NCBI RefSeq assembly: GCF_016906305.1 | Contig: NZ_JADDOL010000012.1 | Location: 57,525-121,524, forward strand | Reading direction: 5' to 3' | Source of the DNA: Alloalcanivorax marinus | GTDB lineage: Bacteria; Pseudomonadota; Gammaproteobacteria; Pseudomonadales; Alcanivoracaceae | Length of the DNA: 64,000 nucleotides | In this document: positions 25,093 through 33,098 of the stretch, in pieces | How the letters are laid out: every line of letters begins with the position of its first letter | How positions within the stretch are numbered: position 1 is the first letter of the stretch | Position numbers and translations under genes: made by a program | Notes under the pieces: generated by a model | What the model was told of the DNA's origin: nothing | What the model saw: only the letters and a program-made list of their open reading frames with translations | The model's database searches: none

Positions 25093-26316
25093 ATGTTGAA
25101 AACACTGCTATCCACGCTCGCCACCACCGTTTTGCTGGTCGGCACGGTCAGTGCGGACACCGTTCGCATTGCCCTGATCGATCCGCTCACCGGGCCCATG
25201 GCCGCCGCCGGCCAGTCGGCGCTCGACCATCTGAATTTTCACGCCAGAACCATCAATGCCAACGGCGGCATCAACGGCGACAAGATCGAAATCGTCGGCA
25301 TGGACAACAAGGTCAATCCCCAGGAAAGCCTGGTACAGTTCCAGAAAGCCGTGGATGACGGCATCCGCTATGTGACCCAGGGCATGGGGTCCTCCGTGGG
25401 CTCCGCCTTGCTGACCGCGGTGAACAAACACAATGCCCGCAACCCGGGCAAGGAAGTGCTCTACCTGAATATGGCGGCGGTGGATCCGGCCTTCACCAAT
25501 GAGCGCTGCTCGTTCTGGCATTTCCGTTTCGATGCCCATGTGGACATGAAAATGAACGCCATGACCAGCTGGATTGAAGGGCGCGACGACATCAAGAAGG
25601 TCTATCTGATCAACCAGGACTACAGCTTCGGGCGGGCGGTGGCCGAGGCCGCCACCAGGATGCTCAAGGAGAAACGTCCGGACATCGAAATCGTCGGCCA
25701 GGATTTCCACCCGCTGGCCAAGGTGAAGGACTTCACCCCCTATGTGTCCAAGATTCAGTCCTCCGGCGCCGACGCGGTGATCACGGGGAACTGGGGCCAG
25801 GACATCACCCTGCTGGTCAAGGCCGCCGCGGACTATGGCGTGGATCTGCCGTTCCTGACCTACTACGGCGCCATGGCCGGTGTCGTGACCCAGGTCGGAG
25901 AAGCCGGCGTGGACCGCATCTACCAGGTCAACGAGTACTACGGTGATTTTGACGACCCGGACATGGCCAGCCAGCAAGTGGCCATGTACGAGCAGACCGG
26001 TTGGGACTACTACTGGCTGCGCCTGTCCACCATGCTCGACATGCTCCAGAAAGCCGCCGAAAAAGCGGGCAGCACGGATCCGGTGCAGGTGGCCTTCGCC
26101 ATGGAAGGGCTTGGCGTGGAGACGCCCACCGGTAAAGTGCTGATGCGCAAGGAAGACCATCAGATGCAACTGCCGCTGTTCATCTCCGTGCTCAAGGACG
26201 ATATGAAATACGGCGCCGAAGGCACCGACTTCAATTTCCACAAGATCGCGGAGATCAGCCGCGACCAGGTGAGCCTGCCGACCACCTGCAAGATGCGCCG
26301 GCCGGACAACGCCTGA
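25093..26316 (+). CDS. Branched-chain-type ABC transporter substrate-binding protein 2 (orphan)
   Basis: 407-residue LivJ-like periplasmic protein, closely related to those at 19984 and 26596. A signal peptide (MLKTLLSTLATTVLLVGTVSA) precedes DTVRIALIDPLTGPMAAAGQ. Conserved cysteines are in NERCSFWHFRFDA and the terminal TTCKMRRP. It has no permease genes of its own, lying between the terminator of cassette 1 and the promoter region of cassette 2, and probably feeds one or both membrane complexes with a variant ligand. The ATG follows a CAGGAGAG ribosome site. Confidence 0.9.
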   Translation: MLKTLLSTLATTVLLVGTVSADTVRIALIDPLTGPMAAAGQSALDHLNFHARTINANGGINGDKIEIVGMDNKVNPQESLVQFQKAVDDGIRYVTQGMGSSVGSALLTAVNKHNARNPGKEVLYLNMAAVDPAFTNERCSFWHFRFDAHVDMKMNAMTSWIEGRDDIKKVYLINQDYSFGRAVAEAATRMLKEKRPDIEIVGQDFHPLAKVKDFTPYVSKIQSSGADAVITGNWGQDITLLVKAAADYGVDLPFLTYYGAMAGVVTQVGEAGVDRIYQVNEYYGDFDDPDMASQQVAMYEQTGWDYYWLRLSTMLDMLQKAAEKAGSTDPVQVAFAMEGLGVETPTGKVLMRKEDHQMQLPLFISVLKDDMKYGAEGTDFNFHKIAEISRDQVSLPTTCKMRRPDNA

Positions 26317-26349
26317 CCGCCGCCGTTTCCGGGCCGGCGCCCGGCAGGT

Positions 26350-26364
26350 GTTACCAGAGGTAAC
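26350..26364. promoter_or_regulatory. Perfect palindrome GTTACC-N3-GGTAAC, copy 2
   Basis: GTTACC AGA GGTAAC, with the same arms and spacing as 19315-19329 but a different centre, as expected for a protein-binding palindrome. It lies about 115 bases upstream of the candidate -35 element. Confidence 0.6.
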
Positions 26365-26477
26365 CTTTGCCGGCGACCGTCCCGGGACGATACCGCCCGG
26401 CGCCCCCAACGGGGTCGCGGCGGACCTCCGCAGAGTCTTGATTCCAAAGGGTTTATAGCGCCTTGCGATGAACAGTA

Positions 26478-26507
26478 TGGACAGTTCCGTTCTCTGAATT
26501 TTATTAT
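26478..26507 (+). promoter_or_regulatory. Candidate promoter of transporter cassette 2
   Basis: TGGACA and TATTAT separated by 18 bases; the -10 matches consensus at five of six positions. It shares the TGGACAG -35 region and spacing with the proposed cassette 1 promoter. The leader would be about 80 bases. Confidence 0.5.
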
Positions 26508-26595
26508 CTCACACGTGAGTGAATGAATGGCGGCGGCCTCACGGTCGTCCGGTTCACTCCGTTCGAGCGATAAAATAACAACCTTGGAGAGCACC

Positions 26596-27822
26596 ATGCT
26601 GAAAGCCGTTTTCAAGCTGTTCGCCGTGTCCCTGTGTCTGTTGTCGGGCCTGGCCCGGGCGGCGGAGGCGGAGCCGGTTCGATTCGCGTTGATTGATCCG
26701 CTCACCGGTCCCATGTCGGTGGTCGGGCAGCCGGCGCTGGCGCAGCTGCAGTTCACCGCCGAACGTCTCAACAAAGAAGGCGGTATGGACGGCCATCCGA
26801 TCGAGATCGTCGGCTACGACAACAAGATCAATCCCCAGGAAAGCCTGGTGCAATTGCAGAAGGCGATTGACGACGGTATCCGCTACATCATCCAGGGCAA
26901 CGGGTCCTCGGTGGGCTCGGCGTTGCTGAGCGCCATCAACAAGCACAACCAGCGCAACCCGGACGACCGGGTGCTGTATCTGAACTACGCGGCCATCGAG
27001 CCGTCGTTCACCAACGAGCGCTGCTCGTTCTGGCATTTCCGCTTCGATGCCCACGTGGACATGAAGATGAACATGCTCACCGACTGGATCGCGGAGAACC
27101 CGGATTTCAAAAAGGTGTTCCTGATCAACCAGGACTACAGCTTCGGGCACACCGTTTCCGAGTCCGCCATGCGCATGCTCAAGGAGAAGCGCCCGGACAT
27201 CGAGATCGTCGGCAACACCTTCCACCCGCTCGGCAAGGTGAAGGATTTCTCCCCTTACATTTCCAAGATCAAATCGTCCGGTGCCGACGTGGTGATCACC
27301 GGTAACTGGGGCCAGGACATCAACCTGCTGATCAAATCCGCCGCCGAATACGGCGTGGACGTGCCGTTCCTGACCTACTACGGCAGCACGCCGGGCACCA
27401 TCACCCAGGTGGGCGACAAGGGCGTGGACCGGGTGTACCTGATCGCCGAATACCACGGTGATTTCACCGATCCGGAGATCGCCGAACGCCAGGTCGCTCT
27501 CTACAAGGAAAAAGGCTGGGACTACTACCCGCGCGTGGCCGCCATGCTGGAGATGATGAAAGCCGCCGGGGATAAGGCCGGCAGCATCGAGCCGCTGGCC
27601 GTGGCGAAAACCCTGGAAGGGCTGGAATACGACGCCGCCGCCGGCCACCTGACCATGCGCGCCGAGGACCACCAGCTGCAGATGCCGCTGTACCTGTCCG
27701 TGCTCAAGGACAACATGAAGCACGGCGCCGAAGGCACCGATTACAACTTCCATCAGATCGCGCGCTTCGACGCCGACCAGGCCACGCTGCCCACCACCTG
27801 CCGCATGCGGCGTCCGGACTGA
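26596..27822 (+). CDS. Branched-chain-type ABC transporter substrate-binding protein 3
   Basis: 408-residue LivJ-like periplasmic protein, first gene of the second cassette. A signal peptide (cleavage near LARA-AE) precedes PVRFALIDPLTGPMSVVGQPA. NERCSFWHFRFDAHVDMKMN and the terminal TTCRMRRPD keep the two cysteines of the group. Positions likely lining the pocket differ from protein 1 (for example YYGSTPGTITQ versus YYGASSGVVTQ), hinting at altered ligand preference. The ATG with TTGGAGAG ribosome site was chosen over upstream starts. Confidence 0.9.
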   Translation: MLKAVFKLFAVSLCLLSGLARAAEAEPVRFALIDPLTGPMSVVGQPALAQLQFTAERLNKEGGMDGHPIEIVGYDNKINPQESLVQLQKAIDDGIRYIIQGNGSSVGSALLSAINKHNQRNPDDRVLYLNYAAIEPSFTNERCSFWHFRFDAHVDMKMNMLTDWIAENPDFKKVFLINQDYSFGHTVSESAMRMLKEKRPDIEIVGNTFHPLGKVKDFSPYISKIKSSGADVVITGNWGQDINLLIKSAAEYGVDVPFLTYYGSTPGTITQVGDKGVDRVYLIAEYHGDFTDPEIAERQVALYKEKGWDYYPRVAAMLEMMKAAGDKAGSIEPLAVAKTLEGLEYDAAAGHLTMRAEDHQLQMPLYLSVLKDNMKHGAEGTDYNFHQIARFDADQATLPTTCRMRRPD

Positions 27823-27852
27823 CCCAAGACGAAACCGTTCCGAGGATAACTA

Positions 27853-27876
27853 GGGGCGGCGGCGATCCGCCGCCCC
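27853..27876 (+). promoter_or_regulatory. Intercistronic hairpin after binding-protein gene 3
   Basis: GGGGCGGCGG-CGAT-CCGCCGCCCC forms a perfect 10-bp stem with no T-run, in the same place as the hairpin at 21241 in cassette 1. Likely an mRNA stabiliser that sets binding protein above permease levels. Confidence 0.6.
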
Positions 27877-27888
27877 GGGAGTCGTTTG

Positions 27889-28830
27889 ATGCTCGAAATA
27901 ATCGTCTTTTCCACGCTTAACGGACTGCTGTACGGCTTGCTGCTGTTCATGCTGTCCAGTGGTCTGACGCTGATTTTCTCAATGATGGGCGTGCTCAACT
28001 TCGCCCACGCCAGTTTCTATATGCTCGGTGCCTATTTCGCCTACGCGCTGGGCCTGCACGTGGGCTTCTGGCCCGCCTTGCTGCTGTCGCCGTTACTGGT
28101 GGCGGGCCTGGGCGCGGTGGTGGAACGGTTCGGTCTGCGGCGCGTGCACGAGCACGGCCACGTGGCGGAATTGCTGTTCACCTTTGGTCTCGCCTATGTG
28201 ATCGATGAGACGGTGCATCTGCTGTGGGGCTCGATCCCGGTGTCCTATACCGCGCCGGAATACCTGCGCGCGCCGTTGTTCAGCCTGTTCGGCACCGATT
28301 ATTCGATCTATCGGGGCGTGACCATGATGATCGCGGTGCTGATGTTCGTGGCGCTCTGGTATCTGCTCAGGAAGACGCGGGTGGGCATGATGATCCGCGC
28401 CGCCCTGACCCATGGCGCCATGGTCGGCCACCTCGGCCATAACGTGCCGCGTCTGTTCATGGGCGTGTTCGCCTTCGGCTGCGCCCTGGCGGCGCTGGCC
28501 GGCGTGATCGGCGGGCCGCTGCTGAGTACCGAGCCCGGCATGGCCCAGGCACTCGGGCCGGTGGTGTTCGTGGTGGTGGTGGTCGGCGGCATGGGCTCGC
28601 TGCTCGGCGCCTTCTACGCCTCCCTGCTGATCGGGTTGGTGCAGACCTTTTTCGTCGCCCTGGATGTGTCCATCGGCGATCTGCTTAACGCGGTGGGGTT
28701 CGGCGTCGATCCCTATGGTGAGGTCACCGGGATCACCCTGGCGTCCATCGCGCCGATGACACCCTTCATTCTGCTGGTGCTGATTCTGATTTTCCGCCCG
28801 CGTGGCCTGATGGGAGAGCTGGAACCATGA
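27889..28830 (+). CDS. Branched-chain-type ABC permease, LivH-like, copy 2
   Basis: 313-residue paralogue of the permease at 21276, same length and motifs (LTLIFSMMGVLNFAHASFYM, RKTRVGMMIRAALTHGAMVG, LILIFRPRGLMGELEP). Divergence is concentrated in a periplasmic/middle section (WGSIPVSYTAPEYLRAPLFS). The ATG was chosen over a TTG one codon upstream. It overlaps the LivM-like gene by four bases. Confidence 0.93.
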   Translation: MLEIIVFSTLNGLLYGLLLFMLSSGLTLIFSMMGVLNFAHASFYMLGAYFAYALGLHVGFWPALLLSPLLVAGLGAVVERFGLRRVHEHGHVAELLFTFGLAYVIDETVHLLWGSIPVSYTAPEYLRAPLFSLFGTDYSIYRGVTMMIAVLMFVALWYLLRKTRVGMMIRAALTHGAMVGHLGHNVPRLFMGVFAFGCALAALAGVIGGPLLSTEPGMAQALGPVVFVVVVVGGMGSLLGAFYASLLIGLVQTFFVALDVSIGDLLNAVGFGVDPYGEVTGITLASIAPMTPFILLVLILIFRPRGLMGELEP

Positions 28831-30068
28831 GTCTTCGAGTTTCTCCGTGGCGCGCCCTGGCGCCCTGGCTGATCAGCCTGCTGGTACTGCTGGTGATTCC
28901 GATGCTGGTGAGCGGCAACGGCACCTTCAGCATCATCAATCTGATCGCCATCAATATCGTGTTCGCGCTGTCCTACAACATGCTGCTCGGCCAGGGCGGG
29001 ATGCTGTCCTTCGGCCACGCGGTGTTCTTCGGGCTGGGCGCCTACGGCGCCATTCATGGGATGAACCTGATCGGCGACGCCGGCTACGACGGCCAGGGCT
29101 TCTGGGCGCACTTTCCGGTATACCTGCTGCCGCTGGTGGGCTTCGCCACCGGCGCCCTGGCGGCGCTGCTGGTGGGCTGGCCGTTCTGCCGACGCGCCGG
29201 CACCGCCTTCGCCATGATCACCCTGGGGCTGGGCGAGCTGGTGGCCGCCGGCTCGCAAATGTTTCCCACCGTCTTCGGTGGCGAGGCTGGGGTGTTCAGC
29301 AACCGCATGGTGGGCCCGGTATGGTTCGGCCTGGAGCTGGCCCAGCCCGCCGATGTGTACTGGTTCTCCGCGTTCTGGGTGCTGCTGGCGGTGTTCGCCA
29401 TGTGGGCTTTTACGCGCACGCCGCTGGGCCGTCTGTCCAACGCCGTGCGTGATAACGCCGAGCGGCTTCAGTTCATCGGCTACCCGCCGCGCAATCTGCG
29501 CTTCCTGGTGTTCATCGCCGCCGGCGGTTTCGCCGGCCTGGGCGGTGGCATGGCGGCGGTGAACTACGAGATCGTCACCCCGGAATCCCTGGGCCTGCTG
29601 ACCTCCGGTCTGGCCCTGCTGATGGCGGCGGTGGGCGGTCTCGGCGTGTTCTACGGCCCCATTGTCGGCGCCATTCTGGTGACGGTGATGAACTCGCTGC
29701 TCAGCGACTACACCGACGCCTCGATCCTCTATGTGGGGCTGGTGTTTCTGGCGGTGGTGATGTTCGCGCCCTCCGGGCTGGGCGGTGGCATCGAGCAGGT
29801 GCGCCAGGCCTGGCGGCGCGGTGATCTGGCCGCTCATCTGCCCGGCTGGCTGGGCGGTGCCCTGGCGGTGGTGCTGATCGCGCTGGGCCTGGTGGGCACC
29901 ATCGAGCTGGTGTACCAGCTCAGCCACGGCCGCGACAAACTGGCCCAGGTGCTGGGGCTGCAACCGGATCCCTCGTCACCGCTGGTATGGCTGGGCGTGG
30001 TGGCGCTGTTCGCCGCCGGCTTCGGCGTGGCGCGGGCCAGTAAGAACTATCGGGAGGCACGGTCATGA
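28827..30068 (+). CDS. Branched-chain-type ABC permease, LivM-like, copy 2
   Basis: 413-residue paralogue of the protein at 22214, with the same core (NIVFALSYNMLLGQGGMLSF, FAMITLGLGELV, TPLGRLSNAVRDN) and the same additional C-terminal hydrophobic region. The N-terminus is ten residues shorter. Coupled by ATGA overlaps on both sides. Confidence 0.92.
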   Translation: MSLRVSPWRALAPWLISLLVLLVIPMLVSGNGTFSIINLIAINIVFALSYNMLLGQGGMLSFGHAVFFGLGAYGAIHGMNLIGDAGYDGQGFWAHFPVYLLPLVGFATGALAALLVGWPFCRRAGTAFAMITLGLGELVAAGSQMFPTVFGGEAGVFSNRMVGPVWFGLELAQPADVYWFSAFWVLLAVFAMWAFTRTPLGRLSNAVRDNAERLQFIGYPPRNLRFLVFIAAGGFAGLGGGMAAVNYEIVTPESLGLLTSGLALLMAAVGGLGVFYGPIVGAILVTVMNSLLSDYTDASILYVGLVFLAVVMFAPSGLGGGIEQVRQAWRRGDLAAHLPGWLGGALAVVLIALGLVGTIELVYQLSHGRDKLAQVLGLQPDPSSPLVWLGVVALFAAGFGVARASKNYREARS

Positions 30069-30814
30069 GTCACGCCCTGGTAATCGACGATCTGAAAAAA
30101 AGTTTTGGGCCCGCCGAGGTGATTCGCGGCGTCAACCTGCGGGTGGAGAAGGGCGAAGTCCACGCCGTGATCGGCCCCAATGGCGCCGGCAAATCCACCT
30201 TCTTCAATCTGGTGTCCGGCGCCTTCGCGCCCACCAGCGGCGAGGTGCGCCTGCACGGCCAGCGCATCGATGGCCTGGCCCCGGAAAAGATCCAGCAGCG
30301 CGGGCTGGCCCGCTCGTTCCAGGTCAGCAATGTGTTCGGCAATCTTTCGGTGTTCGAGAATCTGCGCTGCGCCTGCTTCAAGCAAAGCGCGGCGGGCTAC
30401 ACCTTCTGGCGACCGGCGGGCTCGGTGAAACGCGCCAACCGGCGCGCCGAGGAGGTGCTGGCGATGATCGGCCTGGCGGAACTGCGCGACAGCCCCGCCG
30501 GCGCCTTGCCCTACGCCAGCCAGCGGGCGCTGGAAATCGGCATGACCATTGCCGGCGAGGCCGACGTGGTGTTGCTGGACGAACCCACCGCCGGCATGAG
30601 CAACACCGAAACCACCCAGGCCATCGAGCTGATCCGCCAGGTGGCCGAGGGCCGTACCCTGATGATCGTGGAGCACGATATGGGTGTGGTGTTCGAATTG
30701 GCCGACCGTATCTCGGTGCTGGTGTACGGCGAGATCATCGCCACCGGCACCCCGGAGGCGATTCGCAACGATCCCCGTGTCAAGGAAGCCTATCTGGGCG
30801 AGGAGGCGGCGTGA
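30065..30814 (+). CDS. Branched-chain-type ABC ATPase, LivG-like, copy 2
   Basis: 249-residue paralogue of the ATPase at 23485. Walker A GPNGAGKST, Walker B VVLLDEPTAGMSNTE and the switch region IVEHDMGVVFELAD are intact; the signature again reads LPYASQRALEI. Overlaps the LivM-like gene by four bases and the LivF-like start by one. Confidence 0.92.
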   Translation: MSHALVIDDLKKSFGPAEVIRGVNLRVEKGEVHAVIGPNGAGKSTFFNLVSGAFAPTSGEVRLHGQRIDGLAPEKIQQRGLARSFQVSNVFGNLSVFENLRCACFKQSAAGYTFWRPAGSVKRANRRAEEVLAMIGLAELRDSPAGALPYASQRALEIGMTIAGEADVVLLDEPTAGMSNTETTQAIELIRQVAEGRTLMIVEHDMGVVFELADRISVLVYGEIIATGTPEAIRNDPRVKEAYLGEEAA

Positions 30815-31509
30815 TGCTGGAAGTGCGCGATCTGCATGCCTATTACGGCAAGAGTCATATTCTCAACGGCGTGGACCTGTCCATCGGCGAAGGGGAGGTG
30901 GTGTCGCTGCTGGGCCGCAACGGCGTGGGCCGCTCCACCACCGTCAAGGCGATCATGGGCGAGGTGCCGCCGCAGGGTTCGGTGCGCTTTCGCGGCGAGG
31001 AAATCGCCGGCCTGCCCAACCATCGCATCGCCCGCAAGGGGCTCGGCTACGTGCCGGAACACCGGGACATCTTCCCGACGCTCACGGTGCGCCAGAACCT
31101 GGAGCTGGGCATCAAGAACACCCGCAAGCCGGGGCCCTGGAAAGTGCAGCAGTTTCTCGACATGTTCCCCAACCTGGCGCGGCGCGCCGACGCCCCGGCG
31201 GGCGTGCTGTCCGGTGGCGAAAAGCAGATGCTGACCATCAGCCGCACCCTGACGGGCGACCCCAAGCTGATCATGATCGACGAGCCCACCGAGGGGTTGG
31301 CGCCGCTGATCGTCAAGCAGATCGGTGAGCTGATCTCGGAAATCGCCCGCGCCGGCGTGTCGATCCTGCTGGTGGAACAGAAGCTGTCCATCGCCATGGA
31401 CATTTCCCACCGGGTGCTGGTGATGGGGCACGGTCGCATCGTCTTCGAAGGCACGCCGGCGGCCCTGCGCGACGACGAGGCGGTGCGCCGCGAATGGCTG
31501 GAGGTGTGA
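30814..31509 (+). CDS. Branched-chain-type ABC ATPase, LivF-like, copy 2
   Basis: 231-residue paralogue of the ATPase at 24231 with the same Walker A Lys-to-Arg replacement (GRNGVGRST; R40, codon CGC at 30931). Signature LSGGEKQML and Walker B LIMIDEPTEGLAP are retained. Unlike copy 1 it is not followed by a terminator; transcription appears to run on into the carboxylesterase gene, whose start overlaps its end. Confidence 0.92.
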   Translation: MLEVRDLHAYYGKSHILNGVDLSIGEGEVVSLLGRNGVGRSTTVKAIMGEVPPQGSVRFRGEEIAGLPNHRIARKGLGYVPEHRDIFPTLTVRQNLELGIKNTRKPGPWKVQQFLDMFPNLARRADAPAGVLSGGEKQMLTISRTLTGDPKLIMIDEPTEGLAPLIVKQIGELISEIARAGVSILLVEQKLSIAMDISHRVLVMGHGRIVFEGTPAALRDDEAVRREWLEV

Positions 31510-33098
31510 AGGCCGCGCCCGGCCAGGGCGAGGTGCGCGTCAATGCCCCCGCCGGCGCCCTGCGCGGGTACCGGGAAGACGGACTGCGGGTGTTCAAAGG
31601 CGTGCCCTACGCCCGGCCGCCGGTGGGCGAGTATCGCTGGCGGCCGCCGGCGCCGATGCCGATCTGGTCCGGGGTGCGCGACGCCACCCGGTTCGGGCCG
31701 GCCTGCCCGCAGCCGCCGTCCCGGCCCGGCAGCCTGTACGCCCCGGCGCTGCCGGGTCAGCACGAGGATTGCCTGACCCTCAACATCTGGACGCCGGAGG
31801 CGGCCCGCCGGGCGCCGGTGTTCGTTTATCTCCACGGTGGTGCCCTGAACACCGGCGGCGCCGCCGAGCCGATGCTGGACGGCGCCGCCCTGGCGCGCCG
31901 CGGGCTGGTGGTGGTGACCCTCAATTATCGTCTGGCGGTGCTGGGCTATCTGGCGCATCCGGCCCTGAGCGCGGAATCCCCGCAGGGCGTGTCGGGCAAT
32001 TACGGGCTGCTCGACCAGATCGCCGCCCTGCGCTGGGTGCGCGACAACATCAGCGCCTTCGGCGGCGACCCGGACGCGGTGACCGTGGCCGGCGAATCCG
32101 CCGGCGCGCTCAGCGTGCTGTATCTGCTGGCGTCGCCCCTGGCCCGCGGGCTGTTTCACCGGGCGGTGGCGCAGAGCGCCTATCTGATTTCCCATCCGGC
32201 CCTGTCCCGGGCCGAGTGCGGCGAGCCGCCCGCCGAAGAAATCGGTGAACGGTTGGTTCATGCTCTGGGCGCGCGCGACCTGGACGCCCTGCGGGCACTG
32301 GACGCGCACACCCTGACCCGGGCGGCGGCCGAGGCCGGTTACGCGCCTCTGGGCACCGTGGACGGCCAGGTGCTGCCCCGCCAGTTGCTGGACGTGTTCG
32401 AGCGTGGCGAGCAGGCGCCGGTGCCGGTGCTGGCCGGCTTCAACAGCGGTGAGGTGCGTTCGCTGCGCTTTTTGCTGCCGCCGCCGCCGGCCGATTCCGG
32501 CGCCTATGAAGCGGCGGTGCGGCGAGGGTATGGCGATCTGGCGGAGGACTTTCTGCGGCTGTACCCGGCCGCCGACGGTGAGGAGGGCCGGCTGGCGGCC
32601 CTGCGCGACGCGCTCTACGGCTGGACCGCCGACCGGCTCGGGCGCGCCTGCGCTGCCCTCGGCCAGGACGCCTGGCTGTACCTGTTCGACCACGGCTATC
32701 CGGCGGCCAGCGAACGGGGCCTGCACGGCTTCCACGCCGCCGAGATTCCCTATGTGTTCGGCACTGCCGCGCGCACCACGCCCCTGTGGCCACGCATCCC
32801 CGACCGGGAGGAGGAACGCCGGCTGTCCCGGGCGCTGGGGGACTATTGGGCGGCGTTCGCCCGGGACGGCCGGCCCGCCGCCGACGGCCAGCCGCGCTGG
32901 CCGGCCTACGCCGAACACCCGGGCGGCCGCTGGCTGCGGGTGGCCGCCGCGCCGACCCCGATGGTGGACCCGCTGCCCGGTCATTTTGCCCTGCACGACA
33001 CCCTGGTGCGGCGCCGGCGACGGGCCGGTGACACCCCCTGGAACTGGAACATCGGCTGCGCGGCGCCGCCGCTGGCCGGCACTTCGGAGACCCCATGA
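31494..33098 (+). CDS. Type B carboxylesterase
   Basis: About 530-534 residues, carboxylesterase type B (cholinesterase-like) family. Landmarks are FKGVPYARPPVGEYRW, EDCLTLNIWTP, the oxyanion motif HGGA (114-117), nucleophile S202 in GESAG and GVSGNYGLLDQIAALRWV. No signal peptide is seen, so it is probably cytoplasmic. It starts inside the LivF-like gene, either at ATG 31494 or at GTG 31506, the latter forming a GTGA overlap with that stop. The next gene (ligase) overlaps its end by four bases. It likely hydrolyses an ester to an acid that the ligase then activates. Confidence 0.92.
   Translation: MAGGVKAAPGQGEVRVNAPAGALRGYREDGLRVFKGVPYARPPVGEYRWRPPAPMPIWSGVRDATRFGPACPQPPSRPGSLYAPALPGQHEDCLTLNIWTPEAARRAPVFVYLHGGALNTGGAAEPMLDGAALARRGLVVVTLNYRLAVLGYLAHPALSAESPQGVSGNYGLLDQIAALRWVRDNISAFGGDPDAVTVAGESAGALSVLYLLASPLARGLFHRAVAQSAYLISHPALSRAECGEPPAEEIGERLVHALGARDLDALRALDAHTLTRAAAEAGYAPLGTVDGQVLPRQLLDVFERGEQAPVPVLAGFNSGEVRSLRFLLPPPPADSGAYEAAVRRGYGDLAEDFLRLYPAADGEEGRLAALRDALYGWTADRLGRACAALGQDAWLYLFDHGYPAASERGLHGFHAAEIPYVFGTAARTTPLWPRIPDREEERRLSRALGDYWAAFARDGRPAADGQPRWPAYAEHPGGRWLRVAAAPTPMVDPLPGHFALHDTLVRRRRRAGDTPWNWNIGCAAPPLAGTSETP

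Larger units (their letters stand above)
26317..26595. other. Control region of transporter cassette 2
   Basis: No gene. It contains the second GTTACC palindrome (26350-26364), a candidate TGGACA-N18-TATTAT promoter (26478-26507) and a short CTCAC-AC-GTGAG palindrome directly after the -10 element (26508-26519). The layout parallels that before cassette 1. Confidence 0.55.
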
